Positions 34,765 to 46,899 of a DNA stretch of 64,000 nucleotides are shown piece by piece. A program made the translations under genes and the position numbers. The stretch is from Helicostylum pulchrum (lineage: Eukaryota; Mucoromycota; Mucoromycetes; Mucorales; Mucoraceae): contig JAIXMO010000052.1 in assembly GCA_025677825.1 (NCBI GenBank), positions 124,001-188,000 on the forward strand, read 5' to 3'. Position 1 is the first letter of the stretch. Each line of letters opens with the position of its first letter. Below the pieces are notes generated by a model, which searched no databases, was not told where the DNA came from, and saw nothing but the letters and a program-made list of their open reading frames with translations.

Positions 34765-35961
34765 ATGGTCTCCCTTGACAAGGAAACAAGCGAACTAATG
34801 GCGTCAGTTTTTGAATCGGGCCCAAGACAATGTATACCACTTGACGACAAGACTAATTTAATGATTAGTACCTTTCTATGCATTGGTTTAGTTATTTCTT
34901 ATTTACCTCAGGTACGCTGCCAAAATAAAAAATAAAAATACTAGGAAATACTAGGAAATACTAGGAAATACTAACACCAAAAAAAAAAAAGCATTATAGA
35001 ATTATCGCCAATAAAACAAGTGAAGGATTTAGTGCATGGTTTTTATTATTGGGCGTAGTATCATCTACCTCTAGTTTTTTCAATATTATTCTGTTACAGT
35101 GGGATTCCATCATGTGCTGTAAATCACTTGCAAGTATTATACGAGATTTTATGTGTGTGTATTTTTTTAACAAAGATTTTATACGTAGACGACAGGTGCT
35201 TGTGTTGAAGGGTTAATGGGAATAGTTCAAATCGGACTTCAATGGTGCATGTTTTGTTTGGTGTAAGTTTGTTTTCTTTTTTATGCGTCATTTTTTACTT
35301 ATTTGGTTACTTTTTAGGTTTACATTATTTTTACTCTACTTTCCAGAAAATAAGAAGCGTCAAATTCATGGGCCTAGACTTCACTTGGAGTTACCAAGTA
35401 AGATGGATTTACCCATTTCAGCAGAATGGAAGATATCACTTGTAGTTGCAGCAACTTGTATCGCTCATTTAGCTGTTTCGTTCTTTATCTCCGTCTTACT
35501 TTTAATGTTTGTTGGTGGTCCAGAACACTGGCAAACAAATTACTGGGCTGGATTTTTGGGTATTTTAAGTATGATTTTGGCTTCTTTACAATACTTTCCT
35601 CAAATCTGGAAGACATGGAAAAGCAAAGTAAGATAAAGTTATAAATGTAAAAGAGAGAGAGAGAGAAAACTTATGTGATTTTTTTTTCTATTACTAGACT
35701 GTGGGTGCATTAAGTATACCGATGATGATGTTACAGACACCAGGTACGGTGTTATTTGTGTACTCTTTGGTGGTACGCCCCGGAACAAACTGGACAGCAT
35801 GGCTTACGTATATGGTAACTGGTATATTACAAGGTACCCTTTTAATTTTGTGTATCACTTGGCACTTTAGAAACAAACGTCTCGGTATCCGTGATATTGA
35901 CAGTACAGCTCAAACACAACAAAACGAAGAAGATGATGAGGTAACACCTCTTTTAGCTTAG
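34765..35961 (+). CDS. PQ-loop repeat seven-helix membrane protein
   Basis: Five exons, 34765-34911, 34992-35133, 35196-35262, 35318-35627 and 35698-35961, give 309 residues. Two PQ-loop units are clear: SYLPQHYRIIANKTSEGFSA and QYFPQIWKTWKSKTVGALSI, each in the usual Pro-Gln plus T-x-x-x-S/G context. There are about seven hydrophobic segments and a polar C-terminus ending EVTPLLA. PQ-loop proteins include lysosomal or vacuolar amino acid exporters and Golgi or ER proteins; the substrate is not predictable. The exon 2/3 junction (donor 35134, acceptor 35195) was chosen to keep the CC-x6-C spacing I expect for the family and is less sure. Intron 1 carries a 10-bp tandem repeat. Confidence 0.85.
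34939..34974. repeat. (ACTAGGAAAT)3 minisatellite inside an intron
   Basis: Three and a half exact 10-bp units in intron 1 of the PQ-loop gene; the last unit turns into CTAAC, a branch-point-like sequence. Confidence 0.85.
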
Positions 35962-36016
35962 TTGAAATAAATAAATAAAATAGATTTCTTTTTTATTATA
36001 TACACACATCTTTTTG

Positions 36017-38178
36017 TTATCCCATTAAACGCTTAAGATCAGTTAATCTTTGACGTAAACCTTCTCTTTCACTTTCACTTTCAGCATACTTGACTTTGAT
36101 TTCTATGATCATATTCTCCATGTAAGCTAATTGATCTTCGAGTGCGGAGTTTCTTTCGACCAGAGCGGCATTTTTGGTATATAGGATCTCCATTTCTTCT
36201 TTTACTCTAGTTTCGACTTCGGCGGGTAGAGTCTCTAAAGCCTTTTTCAAGTCGTTCGATTGTTGATGAAGGGCTTCATTTTCATCGTGAATTCTAGCAA
36301 TGTCCATTTTAGCAGTGATGAGCTCAGAAGCGACTTGAGTATGTTCCTTGTCCAAGTCACTGTAGTTATTATCCAGTTGTTTAATAGAGTCAGCTAAAGA
36401 TTTATTTTGACGTTTTAGTGCTTCAATGGCTTCAGCTTCGTTATTTGCACGAGCAGATTCTACTTGGAAATCTTTTGCTAATCGGTCTAGTCTTTTAGAA
36501 ACAATTTGAATTTGAAAAGCGTCTTTTATAAGTTGGTTTGCATTATCCTTTTTTTTAAGGGTTATTTTTTTTAGTAAGATTAATAAATATATAGAAGTAA
36601 TAATCATAATTTACCTTGTAAGGTTCAAGTAGATCGTTTTTAAGATAATGAACTAAATCGTCAAATTCAAGACTTAGGATGGTTGCTTGGTTCTTTTGGA
36701 TCAAAGCTAAAGAGAAACGAAGTAAAGTTTCCAAGCCTTCTGATAAGATGATATCGTATATTCTGAAAACTATATCAGTGGGTATTTTAAAAGTAAATAG
36801 AGTACTAAACCATTGATATGCATAAGTATTGGATCGGATACGATGTGCTTCAAAATGTCTTTGAATATGAGGTAAGTGATCTGCGATTAAACCTTCCAAC
36901 TGGTATAATCTTTGTGATATTAATTCTGATTGAGGTACAAAATGATTTCTTAGATTGTACTTGTTCATTAATTGCACCAGAACACAAAACGCTTCCTCTT
37001 CTGGCATCTAAATAAAAAATTATATATATAATGTCAGTTGCTACAGCAAAAAAAAAAAACAAATCCAATAAGAAAAGAAAAAAAAAACTTACGTTCAAGA
37101 GTAAAGGCACAGTAATATGTAGTATGCTTTGATTATATCCTACATCAGTGTCATATAAAGAATAAGCTTTCACGACATTAAATAAAGCATCTTGATCATG
37201 GTTTATAAAGCAAGCCCTTGGTAAATCTCTAGCGATCGCTTTTTCATAGACAGATTCATCTTTTAATAATTGCATATACTGTTCTTCCAACTTTAAATTT
37301 TTACTCTTTGCTAGTAATTGCCAAACCATACCACGGAGAGATGGAGGAATACCTCTTTGTATTTGGTGGGACAGTGTTTTAGGTTCTGATTTTGCAACGC
37401 CATTAAAGTCCGAAATTACTTTTGACCAAAATTCTAATAATAATAAAAAGGGGAATCAGGTTACCCTGCCTAAAGTATATGTATATGTGTATATATTACC
37501 CCAATCAATTTCTTCCTCTAGTAAGTTATCATCACTATTATCATCTTTTTGTTCTACTGTAGTAGTAGTAGTAGTAGCAGTAGTAGAACCATTAAATATC
37601 TTTTCAAATGAATGGTTTGTTGTTTCTTTTGCGTGATCAATATTTAAACTAGTGGTAGATGCATCCTTAGAACCTAATCTAGCCAATAACAAGTCATAAT
37701 TTGATGCACTTGAAACAAATGAATGAATAGAAGACATGGTTGAACGATGACTTTCATGTCTTTTATGTGTTCCTTCCCCTTCATCTTCATCAATAAAACT
37801 ATCTGAGTCTGAATAATCTTGGTTACCTACTATTAATGAAGTAGATTGTTGTAACTCTTGAATATGATCATCATTATGATTGATAGTATTGGTTTCAACT
37901 CGAGGATTTTGTGTTACAGTTAAAGCACGACGACGTCTAACTCCATTTGTTTCTGTTTCCTTTTCATTTTCATTTGTTGTAGCTATCGTATCAAATGAAT
38001 CATGACTACTTTCTGCATCGTCCGTATCATACCCTGACTTATCTGCAAGTGAAGATGAACTTTGTGAACGCACTGTTATTGCAGATCCATTCGTAATCAC
38101 TGTATCTTTATCCAGTATAAAGTTATCCTTTTTGGTTTCATTGACGGGCGTAATAACCTCATTTATCTCTGTCATCAT
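36017..38178 (-). CDS. TBC-domain Rab GTPase-activating protein with coiled-coil tail (Gyp5/EVI5-like)
   Basis: Four exons on the minus strand, 38178-37500, 37433-37093, 37007-36615 and 36547-36017, give 647 residues. The N-terminal 225 residues are polar and Ser/Asp/Thr-rich. The TBC domain starts around RGIPPSLRGMVWQLL. It keeps both catalytic fingers: the Arg finger in IARDLPR (I-x-x-D-x-x-R) and the Gln finger in GYNQS (Y-x-Q). The last 177 residues form a heptad-rich coiled coil (for example ALVERNSALEDQLAYMENMI). This layout matches the Gyp5/EVI5/RABGAP1 group, which acts on Ypt/Rab proteins at the Golgi or recycling compartments. The particular Rab target is not known from sequence. 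Confidence 0.9.
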
Positions 38179-38408
38179 TTTTTGGTATATGTATATAAAA
38201 GTTTAAAAAAGAAAGAACTAAAAAAAAAAGGGAAAAGAAAAAGGGAGATACAAATATATAAAAAAAAGGGAGTGTGTACCACTTCAAACTTACAAAGTCA
38301 CAGCCCTGGAACCCATCAACAACCCACACTGTGTGCGAATGTCACAAGAAGAAGAAAGAATCCCTTTTTATTAGCGGATTCTTAATTCCTTTTCTTTCTT
38401 TTTCAAAA

Positions 38409-39123
38409 ATGGAAGATACTGTTAAACAAGACTTGAACGCTTTAATAAAAAAATATGACACCTTTATTGCAAACACGTTAAAACCTTCTTTAAAAAAGGA
38501 ATTAGACGAACGCGACTTGGTTTTTAATCATATTTCAGAATAGTAAGCTCATTACAGAATCGCTTTTTTTTTTACATACTGAAAAAAAAAACTTTTTTTT
38601 TTTTTTTTTACAAGTCAAAAGCTAAAAGTACAAATTGACACAATTAAAGATAATGGCTTGCAAGAGTTGAAAACCATGGTTGATCTCGGTTCACAGTTCT
38701 TTGTTCAAGCTCACATGTAACGACAACAAAAAAAGTTCCTACGTTTAAAACTTTTATATTAACCTGTTTTGATAGACCCGATACAAAATATATTTATGTC
38801 AACGTAGGGTTTGGCTTTCACGTACAATTTACACTAAATGAAGCATTAGCGTTTATTAGCAAGAAGGAAGCCCAATTACAAAAGTAAGATATCCATTGCA
38901 TTTATGTATTACTTGTATAAACCAACACATTATTATCACTATTGGTATAGGTTAGCAGATAAACACACTGAAGAAGCAGATAAAATTAGAGCACATATTA
39001 AAATGGTAAGAAAAAAAAGCGCTTGTACTTTTAATGCATGAAAATATATAACCTTTTTTTTTTTATATGTACGTATCGTAGGCATTAGAAGCCATGTCAG
39101 AAATATTAATGAACAATTCATAA
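38409..39123 (+). CDS. UXT: UXT-like prefoldin alpha-type chaperone subunit
   Basis: Five small exons, 38409-38542, 38615-38716, 38776-38883, 38951-39005 and 39082-39123, give 146 residues. N- and C-terminal helices flank a beta-hairpin region, as in alpha prefoldins. The hairpin block (KTMVDLGSQFFVQAHIPDTK, then IYVNVGFGFHVQFTLNEALA) matches UXT (VDLG-x-x-FF, PDT, I-Y-V-x-x-G-x-G). UXT is part of the URI1/R2TP-associated prefoldin-like complex that helps assemble RNA polymerases. Length agrees with the family (about 150 residues). Confidence 0.85.
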
Positions 39124-39192
39124 GAATATAAAATAAAATAAAAATTTCTCTCTTTTTTGTTTCTCTTTTTCTTTTTTACACACTAAAAAAAA

Positions 39193-39879
39193 ATGAACTC
39201 TTTTTTGGATAAAGTTGAAGCAGTTTTGGATTATGGCAACAAAAAGATTGAACCAGTTGTCAATATAGTCGAACCCTACTTTGAATCATTTAATAACGAA
39301 ATGCAGCCTATTTTACAACGACCTATTGACTGGATCCTCTTCGTTTACTTTGCCTCGCACATCCCCATTACCATCTTTTTCGACTTGCAATGTCTTTATC
39401 CTCAATGGCTCATTCCTCAATTCTTCGTTCAACTCAACGGTAGTTACTTGCAACTTACTTCCGATCCCTTTATGGACACTTCAAATACTATTTACTGGTT
39501 CAAGAGTTTTGCTTTATGTGAAGCTTTTATTCAACTCCCATTCTTTTTTATTGCTTGTCATGCTTTACTTAAAAATAAATCTTGGATCCGATTACCTTTA
39601 GCCAGTAAGTTAACAAAAAAAAAAAGCTTATTTATATTTATTTACTAATATAACCTAGTTTATGGTGCTCATGTTATGACTACTGTTATTCCTTGTTTGG
39701 CTGAAATCGTCTTTAATCAAGAAATGTACGGTTTGAGTAACGTACAACGCAACATTATCTTTTTCCTTTACTTTCCCTACTTTTTAATTCCTTTTGTTGG
39801 TTTGATCGATTCTAGTATTCGTATCACTAAAAGACTCGGTTACATCGATAGACAATTAACTTTGAAGAAGGATACTTAA
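39193..39879 (+). CDS. EXPERA-domain membrane protein (TMEM97/sigma-2 receptor-like)
   Basis: Two exons, 39193-39604 and 39659-39879, give 210 residues. After about 45 residues of amphipathic N-terminus there are four membrane segments. Landmarks of the EXPERA fold are RPIDWILFVYFASHIPITIF, the acidic-aromatic stretch before the second helix (YWFKSFALCEAFIQLPFFF) and HVMTTVIPCLAEIV. TMEM97 and emopamil-binding relatives handle sterols in the ER. The C-terminus ends KKDT, giving a Lys-Lys near the end that would suit ER retention. Assignment to TMEM97 and not to another EXPERA group is inferred. Confidence 0.8.
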
Positions 39880-40119
39880 AATTTTAATAAAATGTCGCCA
39901 TAGTTACTTTGTCTTTTTTTGACAGCGGTAGCTAATAAACTTTTTTTCAGTAGTGCATTATTTATTCAAAGCCAGGTTTTTATAGTATGAACAATTGAAT
40001 GTTATAAGTCTTGTAGCCTGATACCCATAACCATCTTTTTTTATTCTTGTGCATTATGTATATATGATTCTCGGACACTGCTTAAAAAGAGGGCAATTTT
40101 GACGGCGAAAAAAGTACCC

Positions 40120-40152
<33 letters not shown>

Positions 40153-40416
40153 GTACAGTCAACAGCACTTTTTATAATAAAAAAAACTGACACCTGTATA
40201 GTGTACACTCCTTTGTTGATCTTGAAAAAAAAAAAGTATGTAGTAAAGCTTCATCTGATTATATCTGGCTTTGAGATTTAAACAAATTTGCTGCGTTTAA
40301 ACAAATGCACGTCATAAAAATACCCTCGTCTGTAGGGAAGGAAAAACCTCGAAGCAAAATAAAAATCTTTTTTCTTCTTTTTTATATCTTTCAAAAGAGA
40401 AGCATGTATATAAGGA
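39880..40416. other. Intergenic, with a 30-bp poly-T run
   Basis: Promoter region of the PPR gene. T run at 40122-40151. No gene is seen. Confidence 0.6.
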
Positions 40417-42279
40417 ATGGTACTTCGTTCCTGTTTTTGCTATAAGAAATGTCCCGCTCTTTCCACAAAACGAACCATTACACATGCGCGAAACAACATT
40501 TTACTGGCTGTCAAACCAAAATACCCTGGTGTATTGATTCAACAACAGTACGTACCTCAACTCGGCATGTCCACCATCGGCAGCAAGATTGAAAAAATAG
40601 AAATACCCATTGTTGCCAACAAACCTTTAGATAACTTGGATCCACTCTTCACTAAACAACTTGGTCAGAAGCAAGCAACTGCCTTGTACCGAAGTATCGC
40701 TAAACGAACCCCACACGATATTTTCAACATGTTTGCAGCCCGATTAGATACATTAGACTACACGCAATTACGACCCATCTTTATAGAAGCTGCTTCCTAC
40801 TGGTCTCCAGAAACTATTCATAAAATCGTGTCCTTATGCAAAGGGAAATACGTACCGTGGAGATTCGACCTTTTAAATTCCTTACAATCCAGTTACGTCC
40901 TGACCAAAGACTTGAACGTCTTGATAGGCGCTTTACCAGAATCAGGTTCTCCGCCCTGTGACGTCTTGCCTTTTTACAATACAGTCCTGAACAAGTGTTT
41001 AAAACAAAACCAGTTGGAGCATATGCGCGCAGTAATGGAAATCATGAAACAACGTTGTATTGATCCCGATACGGCTACCAGTAATATCTTGACTCGTATG
41101 CAATTAAATAACTGTACAACACCGGAACAAACTTTAGATGTGTATAACGGTATTATCAAGCAAGGCATCAAACCGAACCAAGTGACATTTAATACCTTTA
41201 TCAAGCACGCATGTCAGAATCAGCATTGGGATCTGCTGGATACCTGGTTAGATAAAATGCAGCATGAAGCAGGTGGACCCAACCCAATTACGGTACGCAT
41301 TTTATTTAAAAGTTATGTTGATCATCCTACCAACGATAAAGTGATACAAGTATTTGATCGTGTTTCGAAGCAAGTGCCAGTGAAGGGGAAAGAACGATTG
41401 TTAAATACGGGTATTGCTAGATTACTAAAGTTGAAACAAACGAAAGCAGCAATGGATTTACTGGATAAAACGTTCGAGTTGGATCAACCACTTTCGATAT
41501 ACTCTTACAACTTGTTATTGCAAAGCTTGTGTTTAGACGGTAAAGTGGATACGGCACAGCAAGTTTTGGATAATATGATTTTACGAGACAATGATAACAT
41601 ACCCAAGCCAGATATTGTAAGTTTCACTACCTTAATTCACGGTTTTGTTCGAAACTCGAGTCAAGTGGATCCAGTTAAAATCGGTACAGTCTATCGACAG
41701 TTATTGGAGCAAGGATTACAGTCCAATAATGTATTACAGTCGGTCATGTTGTACGGGCTTATGCGGTCCAACCAAACCAAGGACTTAACAAAGATCAAGG
41801 GAATGTTTGATTCCATCTTGGCCAACAAACAAGAAACAAGTGTGCCACGACTACCGACTGATAAACCATTAAACGAGATCAACATTTACAACATGATGAT
41901 GGATTTTTATTTTTTACACTATCATCATTCGGATACGTTACGAAACCAAGTACCAAGGGAACCGTTTGCGTTATTGCAAGATGCAGTAGAATCAAAGAAA
42001 TTAAAACCGACTGTCACAACATTAAATATCTTGGTACGTGGATTAGCGATATTAAATAAGGATTTAAACGGGGCAGAGAAAATGGTATCGTTGTTAAAAG
42101 AAAAAGGTGTAGAGATGGATGAAAAGACGTGTTGGTACCTGACGAAATCGGCTTACAGACACGGTGAAATCACTCGTGCTCGTCAGTGGATTGATCAATT
42201 CGAAGCGCAAAATAATTCTATTCAAGGGTCCGGTTTACAGAATTTGAAATCAATTCTAACAAAATGGGACACAAAATAA
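40417..42279 (+). CDS. Mitochondrial pentatricopeptide repeat (PPR) protein
   Basis: A single exon encodes 620 residues. The N-terminus is basic, hydroxylated and low in acid (MVLRSCFCYKKCPALSTKRT), as for a mitochondrial presequence. From about residue 190 the protein is built of degenerate 35-residue helical-pair repeats with PPR-style turns: GIIKQGIKPNQVTFNTFIKH, PLSIYSYNLLLQSLCLDG and IPKPDIVSFTTLIHGFV. PPR proteins bind organelle RNA for processing, stability or translation. The 3' end is about 145 bp from that of the mitochondrial helicase gene on the other strand; both products act in the mitochondrion, though convergent placement does not imply co-regulation. Confidence 0.88.
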   Translation: MVLRSCFCYKKCPALSTKRTITHARNNILLAVKPKYPGVLIQQQYVPQLGMSTIGSKIEKIEIPIVANKPLDNLDPLFTKQLGQKQATALYRSIAKRTPHDIFNMFAARLDTLDYTQLRPIFIEAASYWSPETIHKIVSLCKGKYVPWRFDLLNSLQSSYVLTKDLNVLIGALPESGSPPCDVLPFYNTVLNKCLKQNQLEHMRAVMEIMKQRCIDPDTATSNILTRMQLNNCTTPEQTLDVYNGIIKQGIKPNQVTFNTFIKHACQNQHWDLLDTWLDKMQHEAGGPNPITVRILFKSYVDHPTNDKVIQVFDRVSKQVPVKGKERLLNTGIARLLKLKQTKAAMDLLDKTFELDQPLSIYSYNLLLQSLCLDGKVDTAQQVLDNMILRDNDNIPKPDIVSFTTLIHGFVRNSSQVDPVKIGTVYRQLLEQGLQSNNVLQSVMLYGLMRSNQTKDLTKIKGMFDSILANKQETSVPRLPTDKPLNEINIYNMMMDFYFLHYHHSDTLRNQVPREPFALLQDAVESKKLKPTVTTLNILVRGLAILNKDLNGAEKMVSLLKEKGVEMDEKTCWYLTKSAYRHGEITRARQWIDQFEAQNNSIQGSGLQNLKSILTKWDTK

Positions 42280-42370
42280 AAGAACAAAAAAAAGAAAAAT
42301 TGTATATTCCCCCCCACTCCAAAAAAAACCCCCTCCCCTTACAATAAATTGATAATCACAACAGCACGCA

Positions 42371-42409
42371 CATATATTACAACACATATTACAACACACA
42401 CACACACCT
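42371..42409. repeat. Short direct repeat followed by (AC)n
   Basis: ATATTACAACACAT is repeated and grades into an AC dinucleotide run; this lies in the spacer between the PPR and helicase 3' ends. Confidence 0.7.
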
Positions 42410-42424
42410 TCTTCACTTGTATTT

Positions 42425-44544
42425 TTATTTATTTCTATATTGTACTGTAGTGCTACCATATTGGAATTTTGCTTTTTTCCGTTCAAGTAATTCTTCTTCT
42501 GTACATTCGCGAATCTATTCAAATAAAAAAATAATTAAAAAAAAAACTGTTTTTTTTAAAAAAAAAATGCTATGCATTCTACTTACTTTAGTTGTGCTTC
42601 TATCAAATTTATAAGGTAAAGAACCTAAAGTACCATCAAACCGGTTCTTTTTAATATCTAAAGACCTAATATCGTTTTTCCCTGCTGCCTTTTGGATAAT
42701 CACGACATTATCTGCTTCTTGTGTTACTTTAGCACTACCAAAAATCGAATTGATGTCTAGTTCTTCTCCGGAATCCTTTCTAGGATGCACAACCAACGTG
42801 ATATGTACATCTTGCTCAGTGGCAAATTGTCGGATTTCGGCAATAGCGTTGTCTTGCAAATCCCATTTATCAATGCTGGATCTGCCTTGCTGTGATAACA
42901 TAAATTGAAGGTTGTCAAGGATAATGTGACGTACGTCGTAAGCGTAGACTGCATGATGACATGCCTTTAATACATCGTGAATAGCTGTACTACTAAAGAA
43001 TTTCAAAAAATACAATGGGAGCTAACGAAAATATACGTTAATATATGCAACTCCTTTTTTTTTTTAAAAAAAAAAAAGCTTACCTCTTGGAATCTATCGG
43101 CAATTTCATCAAATTCTTCAGGTACTATACTAATATCCTTTCCAGCGAATTGAAACAACATTTTTTTAGCTAACCTTTTATTCATAATTTCAAAGGACCC
43201 CCATAATGTAGGCACACCCGACTGACAGTAATCTAAACTCAACTGACTGATAATCGTCGTTTTACCTGCACCTGTGGGACCTGTCAAAATCGTCAGCTCA
43301 CCTGACCGATGACCCTTCATAATTTCATTTAATCCAGGTAAATCTTTTGACTGCACACCTCTGGTTTGATCAGGGTGAAGAATTTCGTTCAAGACCTCCT
43401 CACGCAAATCAACAAAATCCACAATTTGATCGTGCTTGATTCTTCTTGCCTTACTTAAAATCTTTTTAAGGTCCTTGTTTTCTTTCAGTGCCTCGTACGC
43501 GTTGACGGGGCTTTGCTTGTCTCCTAATCGCGTATTGACAATCAAACATTTGGAATCGCCAATCTTGTGTGCAAATCTTTCAGCGGCTAATTGGCCATCT
43601 AAATCATCGTCTAGCCAGATATAAATATGTGTGAAGCGTTCTAATAATGGTAAGACGGGTTCTTGGAGTTGGTAGTTTGACGTAGGGATGGAAACGGCGG
43701 GGATACCAGTTGCTTGGTATGCGGCCATAGCGTCCATTTCCCGTCGGGTGATGATAAGTGTATCACAGTCTGCGGAGGCAGTTTGATAACCAAACAAACC
43801 AGCTTCGGACTCTTTACTGTGCAATGGTGGGTCTACTTGAACTACCTGACTAGGATCCTCTAAATCGCAAATCTTTAATCTAACTGTATCCAATTTGAAA
43901 GAATTTTCGTCCGCAGTACTATTAGGATCATAGGCTAAACTAGTTTGGGGAAAGGTCAAACAATCATGATCATCTACCTGCGTCAAACCGACTTTATATA
44001 ACTCCAATGTACTCTTTTCTATACAATGTAACTGTGTCAATCGATCTGTCATATTTGTATCACCAGCTAGATTTCGAGGATATTGTTCGATTTCTTCTAT
44101 TGGTCTAGTAAACTGTTGTGGTTTATTATTGACACCCAAGAAATCGGAAGTTGATAAAATAGGTAAATCGTGATGGTCCTGTTTATTCATCTTTTTTAAC
44201 AAGCTACGAGAAAACTCGGGAAAGGTTCCTTTGGTCTTACATGTTTGACAAGAGTAGGTGCCCTTTTGTAAATTGACGTACGCGGCAAAACTTTTTTTAC
44301 GAATCATAACACAATGAGGACACTGCGTCAAGATTACGTTTTTTTCGGAAGTTGGGATAGGTCTTTGTTTGTTGTCGTAAAGAAATTTCATGATACCTTC
44401 TTTTAGCTTTGTGGATTCTTTTGGTTTGACATTGTGACTGAAGACTCGACGAGTTGGTGTAAACAGCGGTCTATAAAGGGTATATTGAGGTCGAACCGCT
44501 CGCACAAGCTGAGGAAAACTTTTGTTAAGCAACTTTGATAGCAT
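42425..44544 (-). CDS. TWNK: TWINKLE-type mitochondrial DNA helicase (primase-helicase family)
   Basis: Three exons on the minus strand, 44544-43084, 43021-42587 and 42514-42425, give 661 residues. The start is the ATG at 44544; the frame above it has no ATG. A basic N-terminus suits mitochondrial import. An N-terminal zinc ribbon is kept (CPHC, 20 residues, CQTC). The TOPRIM region follows: IITRREMDAMAAY where active primases have T-E-G-x-x-D, then IWLDDDLDGQLAAE. The RecA-like helicase core has Walker A GPTGAGKTT near residue 430, LWGSFEI, the Walker B block HIILDNLQFML, LVVHPRK and SIFGSAKVTQEADNV. The core is very close to the animal TWINKLE sequence as I recall it. The protein should unwind mitochondrial DNA; priming is doubtful given the Arg at the TOPRIM Glu position. 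Confidence 0.92.
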
Positions 44545-44694
44545 TCCTTTTTTTTGAATTGACAATAAACAATAACAATACGAAAAAAAAAAGAAGGGGG
44601 CCAAAGAAAAGAAAGAAAGAAAAAAAGAGTTTAATGTGACTTGATAATAAAAATGACAGGCCCGGGCAACGCGTCTTTTTTAACGCGTAATTTT

Positions 44695-46899
44695 TTAAAA
44701 GTCTCTCAAGATCATTGTCATTTCATCCAATCGAGTCTTTGAGACTTCAATTCGTTCAATTACTTTCTCCATCTTTGATAATTCAGCTTTATCAATTTCA
44801 TTCAATAATTCCATATTTGCAATGACATCTTCTCGGCTTAGTTTATCGATTAATCGTGCACGACGTTGTAATTCTTCGGTCTTGCGTTGTTGTAGATTGA
44901 AAATAGCTTTGTAGACGTCAACGAGTAATTCATTAAAGCAATTCTCTGGTGAGACGTACCATAAGTGGAATGAACGACCTGGTGCTCGGTCTGATGTACG
45001 AGGCACTTCCTGCATAATACATTAGTAAAAAGATCAACTTTCTTTTTTTTTTCTCTTTTTTTTCTTACCTGGATTTCAACAATACCAGCAGTAAGCAAAG
45101 TGCTTAATTTATATCGAACATCTTTTAATGGCAACATGGCGTACTTTTGGACTTGAGACTCATCCAACTTTCCCTTGTCACACAATATACGAACAATACG
45201 ACAGCAAGCCAAACCAAACTTTTCATTTACCAAACCGTCCAATAACTCGCATTTCATTGTATGTCTCAACTTTGCGAGATTAACAGCATATTGATGGGAT
45301 CCCAGTTTATCCTCAGTTTTAATAAAACCAGCTTTATCACTTTTAAGCAAATCAACGTATCCTTGTACTACTTGATTGACAGATGGTTTCTTTGTTGGGT
45401 TATATGGGTCGGCAGGAAGAAGAATATCTCCTCGTGTAAATACGTCTGGTTCCAACATATTTGCGATATGAGTAACAGAAGCCGCAGCTAAAAAAAATTA
45501 AATTAGGGGGGAGTTCAGTTAAGTATATATTTTTGTGTTACTTTACGTGATGATTCTTCTTTTACACTTCGCATCTTTTCTTTTCCACTACGAAAGAATG
45601 TCTTCATAACAATACCTGCTGTACGATTAATACGTGTAGTAGCTAAATCTGAAACCATCTATTCATACAAAGCGTTTAGAATGTAATAAAAAATATGGCT
45701 TTTTTTTTCTTATACTTGCATGATTGCGGAAATATAAATTGTATTTTTCGTAGTTTAACACAAAGAACATATCCGGATCAACATCATAATTTAATTCATC
45801 GTTACGCTATAATAATGATAAGTACTCCCAAGAAAAATTCTTGTTAAAAAGTCTCGACGTTTACCTTGTGCTCTTCATGGTATCCCTCACTTGTTAAACG
45901 CTATACAAAAAAAAAATTGGACCGGAGTTAGTAAATGCGAATATGCAAAAAAAAAAAAAAATAGCTGTTCAAACCTTTGCTTCACTTTCCAGTAAGTCCT
46001 CAGCTTTTCTTTTCTATATATTAGTATAGCTTATTAGTTTTTTTTTATGTACTAGCAAATTGAAAGAAAAAAATGAGTTTACCAAACCAATGCGTTCACT
46101 TGTTTTAAACAGAGCATCTACACTTGCTTGTGCACTTTCTCGAATCGCTTTTTTTTCCTGTGCAGAAGAAACAATCGTATACTTTTCAAACTCTTTTTCT
46201 TCTGCGTCCAGAAACCTGTCATACATGGATCGACTATGCTGCGGTAATACTGCTGTAATAAATTGCTCAATCGCCATTTTTGTAAATGCTCTAGTATAAG
46301 CCGCTTCTGTACATAAAAAAAAAAGAGTTAAATCATGCATTCATTAAATAAAGTATATTATCTGTACCATCTTTTTGTTTGGTATCATTAGTAGCTGCCC
46401 AAGCTTTCACTTGACTTAATTTTACTCTTCCGTATAAGAATAATAATTGACAGATAGCGGAGCCCTATTTTTATATATAAGTAAAATAATAATGAATAAA
46501 ATAAACGCGTTAACTTACGGCTTTGCCATAATGTTCTTCCATAACACGCATTATACGGCCCATGCGCAACCTCATCATAACTCGATGAGTGTCAACTTCA
46601 TAAAATGTTGCTTCTGTCTTGTCATCTGTACCGTCTGTAAAAATAACAATACCATGTTGAACTAACACTACTAAACATTCTCGTACACTTTTTAAGCTGT
46701 ATTTGCTAAACTTTGACAAGTCTTGAAGTGTAAGACGGCCTTTTAGTATAAGCAAGTAACCAATTCTCTATTACAAAAAAAAGTGGGGTCGTTAGTTTTG
46801 AATATTTCTTCTACTGAAATATAAAAAAATACTTACTGCGGTATAAATACCAAAATCTTCTAATATAATAACTCTACAAAGACGTGCTTCCATAGACAT
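44695..46899 (-). CDS. RPC82: RNA polymerase III subunit RPC3/RPC82 (C82)
   Basis: Ten exons on the minus strand: 46899-46837, 46767-46519, 46464-46368, 46306-46083, 46013-45975, 45900-45865, 45806-45720, 45658-45547, 45487-45069 and 45009-44695. They give 546 residues. The winged-helix architecture of C82 is seen in GRLTLQDLSKFSKYSLKSVR, VKLSQVKAW and the C-terminal FGLACCRIVRILCDKGKLDE with YAMLPLKDVRYKLSTLL, followed by EVPRTSDRAPGRSFHLWYV and a coiled-coil tail. The subunit helps Pol III open promoters of tRNA and 5S genes. Intron 7 (45719-45659) needs a GC-AG splice (GCAAGT donor) to stay in phase. Exons 5 and 6 are 39 and 36 bp. Confidence 0.9.
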
